DNA of 27,476 nucleotides from Physocladia obscura (lineage: Eukaryota; Chytridiomycota; Chytridiomycetes; Chytridiales; Chytriomycetaceae), in contig JADGJH010000159.1 of NCBI GenBank assembly GCA_027596945.1, positions 1 through 27,476 of the forward strand, read 5' to 3'. Every line of letters begins with the position of its first letter. The stretch's first letter is position 1. The notes beneath the pieces are model-generated. The model was not told the origin of the DNA and ran no database searches. It was given only the letters and a program-made list of their open reading frames with translations. Made by a program: the position numbers and the translations under genes. This document shows, one piece after another, positions 1 through 10,758 of the stretch.

Positions 1-649
1 ATATCCAACATAATAAAAGAAAGTAATTGAAATACTTTTCTATATATTTTACAATTCATTGCTCTCCTTTTTTATGACTACAGTTGACTTTCAGCCTTAT
101 TTTTCACTTGTGCCGAATCATAACAGAAACAGAAGAAAAAAACCAAAAAAACAATAGGCTGTCATACCAGTTGAAACTGTTAAAGGTCGGGTAGAACGGT
201 TAAGATTTTGTGTAAAATTGGTTGCTTAATTTATTGCACGATTGTGTTACACAGAAATTATCAAGAAATGAAGACAAAAAAATTTGAATCTTTGCCCTTC
301 TCAACGACAGCTTGGGAAAGTCGAGATATTGCCGCATATTTGCAATCTTTGCTAAAGCATCAAACTTGACAGGACAGAACGGTGTGCAAAAATTAACCTC
401 TTTTGCAGCCGTGAATAATGTTCGTGCCGCCAACACACTTTCCTATTGTTTCAAACTTCAACTTTGATAACTGCGCTCAATAAGCCGGTGTGCTTATTAT
501 CCCAGGTGGAATAGATTTTTCCGTTGCTTGCAATCACGAGACTGGCGAGTGGAGTCACTGTGTGTGTCGCAAGCAAATTCTTGATACTACTGCTTTGATT
601 TATTTTATTTGGTTGCGAATTCGAGAATTCCAAAAAAACATGACCGCGA
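1..649. other. No confident gene; AT-rich flank
   Basis: I see no recognisable gene here. A minus-strand open frame (451-744) begins in sequence resembling the lectin-family relic described next, at its RYPPT...DPSAV stretch. Its remainder (IASNGKIYSTWDN and onward) matches nothing I know, and the frame closes at 451. I treat this tail as unassigned sequence downstream of the relic and not as a gene. Confidence 0.4.
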
Positions 650-1015
650 ATAACGCCACCTAAGATAGCTGCCACGTATTTTGGAATTACAGCAGAAGGG
701 TCAAGAGAAGAATTGGTTGGTGGATATCGAGACTTCATAAACACAGCCGCAATTTGTGGTAGAATGCCTAATTTCCCAAATGGAAGGCTGGTCCTACGTT
801 ATAAAACGATATTTTCGCTCGCAAAATCTTTATAAATAATATATTTGACACTCCCAAAGATCAAAAATATCCACCCGAAACAGCAATATCCCCATAAGTA
901 GCGTAAGTGAGCATTGAGTTTACTGGCTTAACACTGTCACGCCGCTGCGCTGGAACTAATATTCAATCAGGCACGAATTGATGGAGAAACTGAAGTTGCC
1001 GTTTTCGGAATTTCA
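650..1015 (-). pseudogene. Decayed fragment of lectin-like membrane protein (paralogue of 1717-3337)
   Basis: Read on the minus strand, this stretch aligns in order with the intact gene at 1717-3337. About 865-925 encodes VNSMLTYATYGDIAVSGGY, against VNTTFTYATDGDISVSGGY in the intact gene. About 790-825 encodes YNVGPA, against YNAGPT. About 655-730 encodes RYPPTNSSLDPSAV, against GYPSTASSPGPSAV. At about 985-1010 the DNA again resembles the segment encoding the DDGNLGFYYS region. The pieces lie in different frames with stops between them (for example directly after SGGYF), and the segment between 925 and 985 is shorter than in the intact gene. No start, transmembrane segment or exon structure survives. 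It is a non-functional duplicate. Confidence 0.75.
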
Positions 1016-1107
1016 TTTGGAACATATCCACCATACTTACGAAATTTAAGCATGCATTATTCCCGGAAAAATACACATAAACATACCATCTTCTTACGCC
1101 ATCCATA

Positions 1108-1178
1108 TGATTTATCAAGATTTGGTTGATTTGCAGAATACTATTTCTCTGTCTGCATACTCGTAAGCAATTTGATTG
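1108..1178 (+). pseudogene. Detached SAM-domain tail fragment, opposite orientation
   Basis: On the plus strand this encodes QDLVDLQNTISLSAYS followed by TAA (1164-1166). It matches RQALVDLQNTVSLPAYS plus stop, the C-terminal end of the SAM-domain gene on the minus strand at 1717-1785. DNA similarity continues past the stop into CAATTTG, so the copied piece includes some 3' untranslated sequence. The neighbouring lectin-like relic (650-1015) has the opposite orientation, so one of the two pieces has been inverted, or they come from separate duplications. No upstream SAM exon is recognisable. Confidence 0.7.
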
Positions 1179-1716
1179 CCTTAACGTGCCAAACCAAACA
1201 TCCGCGTGACCAGCAGCAACAGCACGAAAAGCAGGCGGCGCACTGAGAGAAGGCGCCGAACCCAGTCAGATCTTTCTGCTATCCTCTCATTCAGCTAGGC
1301 ATTCGAATCGAAACACGGCGCCGTCCGATTCCCGTTGACTCGCGTTGGAAACGTTCTGAGTTATTTGGATCGAACGCGTATTGATGAAAACAACATACTT
1401 CATTTTGAAAATAAAATTGGAATAGAAAAAAGTTGTTTGAAATAAATATTCAATTAATTTGGAATTGAATGCTGAATGTCGAGATGCCAATATATTCAAA
1501 TCAGGCTGAAAAAGTTCAGTCAACACTTTTTTGTGATGAGGTATTCCGCGTTACAAATAAGGCACGTGATGGTCACCGAAATTCCAAAGACACTCAGTTT
1601 AAAGAGTAAAATGAAGAGCAGTGCGAACAGCTCTCCTGTGGAAAATGGATGGGGCATTAAATTCAAAATTAATTTTCCTTTTTTAATACTCTAAAAATAA
1701 AAATGAAGCAAATTGT
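1179..1716. other. Intergenic stretch without a supported gene
   Basis: Short open frames occur on both strands, for example minus 1287-1526 and plus 1476-1694. None shows a recognisable domain, a convincing splice structure or similarity to the neighbouring gene families. I see no RNA gene. Confidence 0.4.
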
Positions 1717-3337
1717 TTATGAGTATGCAGGCAGAGAAACAGTATTCTGTAAATCAACCAAGGCTTGTCGAAGAATTGCCTTGTCGCCAAACTTTTTTGT
1801 CGGAATCACATTCATGATATCGTCAACTTTTTCAGTTAACAGTGAATACCCAGTAATTCGTTCCTCTGTATTTTAATTTTAATATTTTAAAAACGTGATA
1901 TTTTTAGACAAACCTTTCGCTTTGGCAAACCCGACTTCTCCACCTCCGTTTCTGAAAATCCAAATTGCTGCTTTATCTGGATCCCATTCATGCACTCTTG
2001 ACATATCAAGAACCTCGAATTTCAATGCGAGAGATGGCTTTCGGTGTTCTTTTGTGGATGATCCGTCAGAGCTGTCGTGATGAGGCTGTTGTTGCTGAAA
2101 ATTGTTTATGTCGTCGAAAAACGACGTTGTTGCGCGCGGTTTGTCTGAATGAAGACTTGATTTGGAGTAGATAAGCAAAATGATAAAGTAGATAAAAAAA
2201 AATGAAAAAAAGAAAAGAAAGCACGGGAAAAAAACCTGTCAGGAATACGCCCAGTGTTAGAAAAATAAGAAGAAGACGGTGTGGTTGCAGTTGCAAAACT
2301 GGCGATGGGTGCAGCTTCAGGCGTTACCGGCAATGCCTTCGTGTTGCTGTAGTTATTGTTTGTTTGAATAGTGCTATTTGTTTCGTTTTTTTTCAAACTT
2401 GGCATTCTCACATGTTCTCCCTATCGTATTCTTGTTTCTTGTACTTTCTCGCGTAAACGAAATATGCAAATGCAAAGATACCCAAAACAGCGATGACTCC
2501 GCAAACGCTGCCGACAATAACTGGCACATTTGTGCTGCTCGTGTTACTTATGCTGCCACTAATGTTGCTGCTGTTATTGCTTATGTTCCCAGTTTTGCTA
2601 ATGCTATTGATATTATCACCGCTGCTGTTACTGCTGCTAACACCAGCAGTATCACTATTGGTGGCAGCCGTGATAACAGCCGAAGCAGATGTTGCAGCTA
2701 ATGTTGTCGAACTAGTTGTAGTAACTGCAACGACACTACTAGCCACAGCAGAAGCAATGGTCGTTGGAAGAACTGCAGATGGACCAGGAGAAGAAGCCGT
2801 CGATGGATATCCAGATAATACAAATGCAGTAGTACAGCTCGTGGTCGAACATGTAACTTCCCAAACCGGATTCGTCAACGAGGTTGGTCCTGCGTTGTAA
2901 AGTGTGACTGTCCCGCTTACAGAATCTACACAAAACAATCCATTTGTGCCGTACGTTCCCAATGACCAGGAATATCCGCCAGAAACAGAAATATCACCGT
3001 CAGTCGCGTAGGTGAAGGTTGTGTTTACAGGTGCGCGCGTGACTGAATAGTCACTCCATACTGACAGACCACTGTGCTCAAACTCGTATCCGTTCAAATA
3101 CGGAGTAATGGAACTGCTGTAGTAGAAGCCGAGATTGCCGTCGTCTTGAATTATGAGTATATAGAGGTTTGTTCCTGATGCAGTGAAGAGGGCGCCGCAT
3201 GTTGTGATTACTGTTCCGGGGGGAATACACACTTGGTTTCCTTGCGTATAGGATGGAGGATATTTGCCGTATGATTCGCAGCGGCCGTTTGTTCCGATGC
3301 TTCCTTCTGACATGTTATCTCCGCCTGGTTTGTTCAC
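1717..3337 (-). CDS. Single-pass membrane protein: lectin-like ectodomain, Ser/Thr stalk, cytosolic SAM domain
   Basis: Model: exons from 3313 (or further upstream) to 2412, 2346-2249, 2144-1914 and 1865-1717; introns 2347-2411 (65 nt), 2145-2248 and 1866-1913 (48 nt). The second intron could instead run 2156-2235, because both choices keep frame. The model from ATG 3313 gives 459 codons plus stop. The cysteine-containing ectodomain has an IQDDGNLGFY stretch like the QxDxNxVxY repeat of bulb-type (B-) lectins. A long Ser/Thr/Ala-rich stalk follows, then one hydrophobic helix (VIVGSVCGVIAVLGIFAFAY) and basic ARKYKK, indicating a type I orientation. The tail carries a disordered segment and then a SAM domain: VHEWDPDKAAIWIFRNGGGE, then across the intron ITGYSLL and KFGDKAILRQALVDLQ. 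SAM domains mediate protein assembly. A surface receptor or adhesin is inferred. No signal peptide is visible; the frame opens just after a possible acceptor (CCAG before 3340), so a first exon is probably missing from this model. Confidence 0.72.
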
Positions 3338-4760
3338 AGAGTGGGTGACTGGTCAGAAAAATTTTAATTTTTTCTCTTTTCAATTTTTTAGTTTTTATTA
3401 TTTTTGTTATTTCTTACTATTTTGCTCAATTTGATATAATTGCCAGTTTTTTACGCAAGAAGAAAGGTTCATTCAAACATAGCTTTTTCAAATTCCCAGA
3501 ACTCCATCAGTGGACGTAATGAGTATTAAACGAATGAATTATTATAGACGCAAAATCGCAAATCAAATTAATGAAACTTTTTTCGGTCATCGAATATACA
3601 TAGTGCCTCAAAAATTTCAAAAAGCGCTGAGTCGATAAAATCAAAAAATTTGTATCTATTTCAGTTTCTTTGACCCCGTTCATCACCCCCCTATAAAACA
3701 ATGGTAACAACTCACACCTGAAAGGTGGAAAGGGTACGACAACGGGGGTCACATAAATGACAATAGTGCCGGAAGCTTGATTAAGCATTGCTTGCTAGCA
3801 TCTAGTGTCACAAAATTTCACGGTTAATCACAATACAGTAATCTTCATTTTTTATTTACTTTTTTGCGTTTTTTTTTTAATGTTTGTTTTCATATTATTT
3901 TGTTTCTAAGAAATTTTTCAGATTTTCGTTGGTTCAGATATGACAGTAAACAAATTCACAAAAAAAAAATTAATACAGGGAAATGTTTTAATATTGGCTA
4001 GGTCGGCAATCATTACAATTGCAGGAAAACAAATACTAATCATAGATTCCAACATAGCAGTTGAAACCATATTCATGGTTGAGTAAATCAAACAGATAAA
4101 ATGGTGGAGAGGAGTTTTCGATTGGCTGGGTTTTCACTAAAATGAGTCTACAAACATTCTATTCAACAGCGCTGAAGCTGACAGAAAGAGCAAAGTGGAA
4201 TAAACTTTTCAGACTTAATGGCAAAAAGGCTTTTAAACAAGGTTTTGATTTATTAAAACTAGTTCAACGTGCAAGGAAATGTGCCAATGCCTTTCTTTCT
4301 TTTTTTTTTTTTTTAATTGTTTTCTCAAAAATCTTAACCAACGGCCTGCGGCTTTTTCTTCATCGCCCACTTCATGCCTTTTTCTTTTCTTCCTTTGTTT
4401 TGTGGTTTTCTTTCTTTCTGGTTTTTATTCAATAAAATCGGCAGTGAGGGTGTCTCGGCAGCCCCAAATCTGCCCGCGTTTTGCTGAAAACAGGCTCTCA
4501 TTTTGTTTTTTCTTTTCTAGTTTGTTGCATGAAACATTTTCCCAGCAAGTTGAACAAAATTTTAGGTTATTGATCAAATTTTTTTAACACATTTCAAAAA
4601 GTTTTGTTGCTTAAATTCCACAAAAAGCCATTTGTATACATTAAAATTTTCCTCACAGAAAAGAAAGCAAAGCCCTTTTTAAATCATTGGATTTAAATAT
4701 TTTAAATCCATTCAATTAATATAAGTTCAAGTTAAAACATCTAATAAGAAAATTTCAATA
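3338..4760. other. Long intergenic region, no supported gene
   Basis: This is AT-rich sequence with A and T runs (3961-3969, 4297-4313). Minus frame 3507-3788 and plus frame 4142-4435 are open by chance as far as I can tell. The latter begins with plausible protein-like sequence (MSLQTFYSTALKLTERAKW) but runs into a T-run. The missing first exon and promoter of the minus-strand lectin/SAM gene probably lie in the left part. The promoter of the reductase lies in the right part. Confidence 0.4.
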
Positions 4761-5803
4761 ATGGCGAAGTTAGCAGATGAATCTCGGTTCTCTCGCATCG
4801 GGTACGGTGCATTGAGTTTGACGCAGACTTCCGACCGTGCTGAATGCTTGGCCATTTTACAACTTCTAGTTGACAAAAAAACCGCTTTCATCGACACGAC
4901 TAACGTTTATGGGTTTAGATACAGTGAGGAATTGATTGGCGAATGTCTAAGACAAAACACGCGCAATAGGACCAAGATTTCCTTGTGCAAAAAGTTTGAA
5001 TTTAATTCAGCAAACCCTTTTGTCGTTTGTGGTAAACCGGAATACGTCAAGGAATATTGCGATACTTCCCTCAAGAGATTTGGTGTTGATTGCATTGATC
5101 CTTATTACAAACACAGGTGGACCTGTCTTCGCAGCATTTTTGATGTACCTACATTGTTTTGCTCAGGGTTGATCCGGATACACCAATCGAGAACACCGTT
5201 ACTGCCATGGCCGAGCTTGTCAAGAAAGGAAAAATTAGATATATTGGTCTTTGTGAAGCCAGTGTTCAAAGCATCAGACGCGCGCATAAAGTACATCCAA
5301 TTGCGCCTGCACCAGTTGAATATTCGCCGTGGTCCACTGATCTCAAAACAAACCGTATTTTAGATACTTGCAAAGACTTGGAATTGTCGTTGTCGCATGT
5401 GCGCGTGAAAAGAAAGAAATTCAATTTATTATCAGCACGTTGAATAACCAACTTTTTTTTTTTCAAATCAGTCTCGCCAATCGGAAAAGAATTCTTGACG
5501 GCAAATACAAAACTCTCGATGATTTTGCGCCAGATGGGAGTCGCAAAGTGTTGCAAAGATTTCAGGAGCCTGCTTTTGCGCACAACGTCGAAACATTGAA
5601 GGAGATCGCTGATGCAAAGAAATATACTGTTGCTCAATTGAGGCTTGCGTGGGTTTGTGCGCAAGCACCACATCTTGTTGCGATCCAAATTAGAGGAGAA
5701 TTAGGGGCTTTCAACGTTGTTATCCTTTCGAAATATTTTGAAGTCCATTACTATTGCCGGTGAAAAGCATATGTCGGAGTTTCTGGCTTTGTCGGGGAAA
5801 TAA
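4761..5803 (+). pseudogene. Aldo/keto reductase (YakC/AKR13-like) with broken frame
   Basis: Exons 4761-5116, 5167-5398 and 5472-5803 with introns of 50 nt (GTGGAC...CTCAG) and 73 nt (GTGCGC...ATCAG). The family reduces aldehydes and ketones with NADPH on a TIM barrel. The Asp-Tyr-Lys-His tetrad is readable: Asp in FIDTTNVYG, Tyr in the same motif, Lys in ISLCKKFEF, His in YYKHRVDPD. Also present are [20 protein letters not shown] and [15 protein letters not shown]. The frame slips near 5380 (KDLELSL where KDLGIVVVA is read one base over), near 5506 (SPIGKEFLT before KYKTLDDFA) and probably near 5735, after which KSITIAGEKHMSEFLALSGK ends at TAA 5801-5803. A short deletion follows LVAI, where PGT is expected. 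The first two slips each look like one lost G in a G run. This is a young pseudogene or a homopolymer sequencing error. Confidence 0.8.
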
Positions 5804-6607
5804 ATGTTGGAATGTGACTGTGGATCACTTTTTAACTCTGTTCTGTTCCAAAAAATAAAATAATTCTTTTTCCTCCTTGAAATCTCTTCCATCGTCCGTC
5901 CTCAACTAACTGACTCCTCAAAACCCTGCTCCTGCGTCTCCCACACTTCCGTCAGCACTTCTCAACAATAAAGAATCCTTTTAAACCATTTTGAAACCAT
6001 GAAAATCTTTTGCAATACGATTTTCCATTCCTTCTGTCAACCACAAAAAACTGTGCCACTGATAATCTTTTCTCGCAATCTGATTGGCTGACAGTTTCGC
6101 ACCATAATCAGTCACAACCAAACCAATTGTTTTTATTTGTAGCCACAGTGAGATTGAATGATGAAAATGACAATCAATGGTGTGCTTTCCCGTTACTGAA
6201 AAGGTGTGGGCGCGACATTGAGGATTCTCAGCTCCGACGAATACCAACAATATACACATTGTTTACAAGTACATTGCAATTGACAGCTGCATCGAGGCTA
6301 TTTAGTTTTATCATGACCTGATTCGCAACTGAAGCGAATAAAAAAGGTTTTCAATTTTTTAGTATATTGAAAGGCCTGGTTTTATGAACAATAGTTTCTT
6401 GAGTTTAATGAGGAAAAAAAGAAATGAAAACTAGTTCGTGAGCGAAGCCAAATTTTACCTGCTGTCAAAGTGGAAACTTTTCAAGTTCAAATTTCAAGCT
6501 TTCAGTGCTAATTAAGTTTATTCCAAGACGTAAATAAAAACTCGAAAGTGAATATTGTGAAACCAAATTGAAAGCACAAATGCCAAATTGAATTTTTTGA
6601 AAATCAA
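5804..6607. other. Intergenic region, no supported gene
   Basis: Only unremarkable open frames on both strands (for example plus 6010-6321 and minus 5981-6259), with no domain or similarity to neighbouring families. It should hold the end of the reductase transcript and the promoter of the first channel gene. Confidence 0.4.
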
Positions 6608-8063
6608 ATGGGAAGAATCGCAATCACTCTGCTGACACCAGACGATCCAGAACAAACAGATTCAGTCGACGGTGGCGAAAGCAATATTGAGTGGATAAAA
6701 AGTCCACGTAAAAAGCGCTTGCAGCATAGAGTTTCCCAATACAGGTTGGCAGTTTTCCGTGATTTTATTAAAACTTTTTCTGAATCCAACATGATGAAAC
6801 AGCATTGAGCATTGGGGCGATTTGCTCCGCCTGTCAAACTCGATTCTTCCCGATGTTTTTGTTCCAAGCTTGGTCTTGACTGCATGGGCAGCTCTTGTTT
6901 CTGTGTTTTACCTCGTCCCGCATGTCTGCTTTTTAAAGTTTCTCATCAAATCCCATTTTTGTGATTAATTTTTTTTTGAGGAGTGAATTAAAATAACATT
7001 GCAGAACCTGGGGATTGCCAAATTCGATACTCCTTATCACTATACTTGGATCTGCTATGTCACTGCTGCTTGTTTTTCGTGTAAACACAGCGTACGATCG
7101 ATATTATGAAGGGCGCAAACTCTGGAATACTGTACATTTTCAAATCAGAAATCTTGCACGTTTCATTTGGATTTATTCTCCTTCCATTAGCGAAGAAGAT
7201 ATTTTTCGCAAAACCAGCGCTATGCATCTCCTCGTTGGTTTCGCGTCATCTACTAAGCATGCACTTCGCAACGAGCCAAGCCACTTATATGATGACTTGG
7301 GTCCTTACATTAGGCAAATTCCTCAATTTTCCCCGAAGATACGTCGTGTTGTGGGCGGACTTCCGATTCCGTTGGAGATTGCAATTCAATTGCAACGGTT
7401 TCTCAACAAATATTGTACTGCTGGTTATCCTGCATCAGCTTCAGTTTCTGCCCTTGTGGACGCTCTTTCATCATTTCATCGTATCAAAGCATCGCCGATT
7501 CCAGATGCGTTCAGAATTCATTTGAAACAGACTGTCGTAGTATATATTATTAGTTTGCCATTTCAGCTAGTAGCGTCTCCGTTGCAATGGTTCACAATTC
7601 CTTTTGTGTTTTTCTCCTCAATGATTATGCTTGGAATAGAGCGTATCGGTGCCAAAATTGAGAATCCATTCAACTACGATGTTAACGGTATGTCAAATTA
7701 TTTTCTGTGTTTTTGTTTGCGAAAAAAGACTAAGCTTCGTTTTGTCTTGCAGACTTGCCTCAAGACGAGTTCTGTGATGCAATTGCGGCGGAAATTAAGC
7801 AAATTATTGATTCTGAAGATGCCAATGCAGATTCCAAAGGATGGATAACCCCATGCTCCCTGGAAATCCAGTTTGTCGAATTAGAGAATCTAAAGAAATT
7901 AACTATTGCTGCGATTCTAGCTCATAAAGAGAATACGGCATTAACTGCCGTAACTAGTGAGACTCATGGATTTTCATTTGATATGTTTGTTTCGGTGCAA
8001 GGGATGGTTGCGAAACTGGTCGGTCCGAGTCATTTGACATTGCGGACTGGAAATAGTACTTGA
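6608..8063 (+). CDS. Bestrophin-like anion channel, array copy 1
   Basis: Four exons: 6608-6744, 6803-6937, 7005-7687 and 7753-8063 (421 aa). Introns are in phases 2, 2 and 1, as in copies 2-4. Bestrophin-family proteins (Pfam Bestrophin/UPF0187; animal bestrophins, plant VCCN1, bacterial homologues) form pentameric chloride or anion channels. Visible hallmarks: a basic SPRKKRLQHR segment, then EHWGDLLR, a first helix within about residues 55-88, the helix-2 stretch GSAMSLLLVFRVNTAYDRYY followed by EGRKLW, and the late hydrophobic block SLPFQLVASPLQWFTIPFVF leading into GIERIGAKIENPFNYDVN and DLPQDEFCDAIAAEI. Ionic selectivity and membrane location cannot be read from sequence. Compared with other copies it has RYYEG where they have RFWEG, and GIERIG for GIEVIG. 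The tail keeps the family segments TPCSLEIQ and VQGMVAKLVG. Confidence 0.9.
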
Positions 8064-8786
8064 AGTCTCATGTCTTGCTTGATTAGTGTTAGTGTTCGTT
8101 TTTATTTTTCGTTGGAAAGTCGAATTTTTTGTGCTTCATAAAATTGCTGTCGATAGAATGCCATTGAATTGTTTTGAAATAAACTTACAATTTGGAATCC
8201 TAGTAATTAGCTTTTTATCTACGTCTTCCATTTTTACACCCATTGAATTCTTGATCTTGAACTCAATTCTCATACTCATGTTGTTTGACCATAAGGAGTC
8301 TTCTGCACTTTCCTTCGTGTTATTTTTTCAACAGTTATACAACAAAAAAAGATAATTAGGCGAGAATAACCACCAGTTGCAGTGAATTTCCTGTGTTCAG
8401 ATTTTTAATCAATCATTTTTCGTTATTGACGTTTCTGACGAAAGAGGGTACCGTGGTTTTTTCGGTTGTGTATATTAATCGAATTAAAAACAGAAGCGTT
8501 TCGGCCGGTTGTTCGTAGGATATAATTCGGTAATATTGTCGTTCAAAATCTGTCAAATTGAGTTGGTCAATTTTTGAGACGAAAATTTCTATAGAGATAC
8601 AATGCTCAAAACAAAAGAATTTGAGAATTTATTAAATCATAAATTTTTTGCAGATTATCAGTTCAGTTAAGAATAAAGAAGGAAAAAGGAAAGAAGAAAA
8701 AAATCGTTTTGAACGTTCAATTTTTTCGTTCAGTGGATCGAATTTTCATTCAGGAGCCGAAACAGGCCCAAAATATTCATCGAAAT
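8064..8786. other. Spacer between channel copies 1 and 2
   Basis: No gene is recognised; plus frame 8086-8355 is low-complexity and hydrophobic, without a family signature. The last part before 8787 (GGAGCCGAAACA and on) resembles the sequence just before the start of copy 3, so the duplicated unit included some 5' leader. Confidence 0.45.
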
Positions 8787-10338
8787 ATGCCGAGAAGTGG
8801 GATACCATCAATCGTAATAGACTCGCAAGAATGGATAACGTCTTCTTCTGCTGAAGCAACCTCGTTGTACTCGAAACATAATAGCGAAGTCGCTAACGAC
8901 CCTTCGTTTTTAAGTTCGAATTTGGCTCCGCATAAACGCAGCAGCTTATGGGAAATAGCCGGTAGTTTGTGGGAAATAGCCAGCAGCTTGTGGGAAAACA
9001 GTCCACGCAAGAAGCAGATGCAGCATAAAGTAAAGCAGTATAAGTAAGTGTCTGTGATTTGTGCTTTCATCTCTTGTTAATCGCGTGCGTTCACAGTGCT
9101 GAGCATTGGGGAGATCTTTTTCGGTTCTCGTATTCGGTATTGCCCAATGTATTTTTTCCGAGCATTGCGTTGGCTGCTTGGAGTGCCCTTATTTGCGTGT
9201 TTTATCTTGTTCCAGGCGTCAACTTTCTCCAGTTTGGTGACACATCCATTATTATTTTATTTCATTTGTTTAATGCATTAATGCAGAGACTATGGTCTGC
9301 CAAATTCAATATTGCTTGTAACTTTCATGGGAACTATCATGTCTCTCCTTTTGGTTTTCAGAGTAAACACGGCATATGATAGATTTTGGGAAGGCAGCAA
9401 ACTTTGGAGTTCGATTATTTTTCAACTTAGGAACCTTGCTCGGTACTTTTGGATATGTTCACCATCTCAAACGCCAGAAGACTGGGTGAGAAAGACCAAC
9501 GCAATGAACCTCTTAATTGCATATGCTTCAGCTGTTAAACATTCATTGAGAGACGAGCCAAGCCATAAGTACAGCGATCTTGGACCGTACCTTGAACATA
9601 TTTCTAAATATTCTGCAAATTCACCACGCATTGCCGGTGGTTTGGCTATTCCGCTTGAAATTATGCTGTATTTCCAAGAATTTGTCGACAAAGAATGTCA
9701 AATCGTGTGGCTTCTAGCATCGCAATCCCTTTTAGCGCTTGAAGATTCGGTCGGTTCAGCTCATCGAATTAAAGATTCTCCAATTCCAGCAGCATACAGA
9801 ATTTTTTTAAAGCATATGCTTGTATTGTATTTACTCAGCTTGCCATTTCAACTTGTGGCATCACCATTGCAGTGGTTTACCATTCCGTTTGTATTTTTCG
9901 TCGCCATGATGACACTTGGCATTGAGGTTATCGGCGTTTGGATCGAGAATCCGTTTGGGTACGATGCAAGCGGTAATTGAAGAAGAAAAAAAGAAGAACG
10001 TTTGATTCACTATCATTAATTATTATTTTAAAATTGCAGATCTTCCGCAAGACGAATTCTGCGACTCCATTGCAGCCGAAATCACACAAATCATGCATTC
10101 CCAAGACCGAGATGGAAAACATTCGAGACAATGGACTACACCATGCTCACTCGAAATTCAACGTGTTGATTTAACCCAACTTTGTGAGGTGACACGTACG
10201 TCAATGGCTGTTCGGCGAAGATCTTCGCCAACAGGAACTTTGACAAATAATGACACTGATCTTGTTCCCGTTCAAGGAATGGCCGCGAAGCTTGTTGGCT
10301 TGAGACCTGTGCCATCACAGCCGACAGTTGTGATTTAA
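8787..10338 (+). CDS. Bestrophin-like anion channel, array copy 2
   Basis: Exons 8787-9043, 9097-9231, 9287-9972 and 10040-10338 give 458 aa. The start is the ATG opening MPRSGIPSIVIDS, chosen because copy 3 starts MSRSAIPSIVIES at the same place; the frame is open further upstream. The N-terminal cytosolic part is longer than in copy 1 and ends in three seven-residue repeats (SLWEIAG, SLWEIAS, SLWENSP; residues 53-73), followed by basic RKKQMQHKVKQY. The channel core follows: AEHWGDLFR, helix-2 region GTIMSLLLVFRVNTAYDRFW with EGSKLW, then FQLVASPLQWFTIPFVFFVA and GIEVIGVWIENPFGYDAS. Exon 4 begins DLPQDEFCDSIAAEITQIM and carries TPCSLEIQRVDL and VPVQGMAAKLVGL near the end. Copy 3 is its closest relative in the window. 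Its place in the array points to unequal crossing-over. Confidence 0.9.
8943..9005 (+). repeat. Coding 21-bp tandem repeat (SLWEIAG x3), copy 2
   Basis: Three consecutive 21-bp units encode SLWEIAG, SLWEIAS and SLWENSP immediately before the basic pre-membrane segment. The first two units differ at only a few bases (agcttatgggaaatagccgg against agtttgtgggaaatagccag), and the third diverges after TGGGAAA. Confidence 0.85.
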
Positions 10339-10758
10339 ATTGTTGCTTTTTGTTATTTTTTTTTGCTAGGTTTTTCTCATATTGTTTTCTAAGTGATAAA
10401 GAATGGTTATTTCTCAGTAATACGCAAACATAATAAAATGATAAGCTAAGTTTCCTTTTTACTGGTAAAGAAGATTGTCCACATACACTTAGCCAGGAAC
10501 TCCACTTCGGCAGCAAATAGTGCCTTGAGCGCAGACTGCATGAAATGTTAAGACTCAGGTATTCCATCAATTACTACGCGCGACTTTGCAAAGTAGCGAT
10601 GTGATGTATGACTTTGATGAGTATTCGGCGAATTTGAAAGGATCACTGAGGGCACTTCAGGAATTTGTTGAACAACATCCGAAGAAAAAAATTTTTTTTT
10701 CTCTTTTTTGCTTTACCCTTAAACGCGAACGGAGCCGAAACAACAGTGAGGCGTATCG
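10339..10758. other. Spacer between channel copies 2 and 3
   Basis: No firm gene. At 10604-10690 the plus strand reads MYDFDEYSANLKGSLRALQE and a little further in protein-like codons before an A/T run. I cannot assign it and found no counterpart upstream of copy 2. The last 30 bases are leader sequence shared with copy 2. Confidence 0.4.

Noticed and set aside
2493..2900. Plus-strand Leu/Val-rich open frame of 135 codons resembling a membrane protein
   Set aside because: It is the antisense of the Ser/Thr/Ala-rich stalk of the minus-strand lectin/SAM gene; the hydrophobic composition follows from reading those codons backwards.
3507..3788. Minus-strand open frame as a first exon for the lectin/SAM gene
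   Set aside because: No signal peptide and no splice donor that joins in frame to 3337 could be established.
4142..4435. Plus-strand open frame starting MSLQTFYSTALKLTERAKW
   Set aside because: The first 50 codons look plausible, but it runs into a T run and a Phe-rich low-complexity end, with no splice partner or domain.
8943..9005. SLWEIAG repeats as a coiled coil or leucine zipper
   Set aside because: Only three heptads, with Gly, Ser and Pro in the register, which is too short and too helix-breaking for a confident coiled coil.
10604..10690. Short protein-like stretch before channel copy 3 (MYDFDEYSANLKG...)
   Set aside because: It ends in an A/T run, has no counterpart upstream of copy 2, and cannot be joined to the channel gene in frame with confidence.
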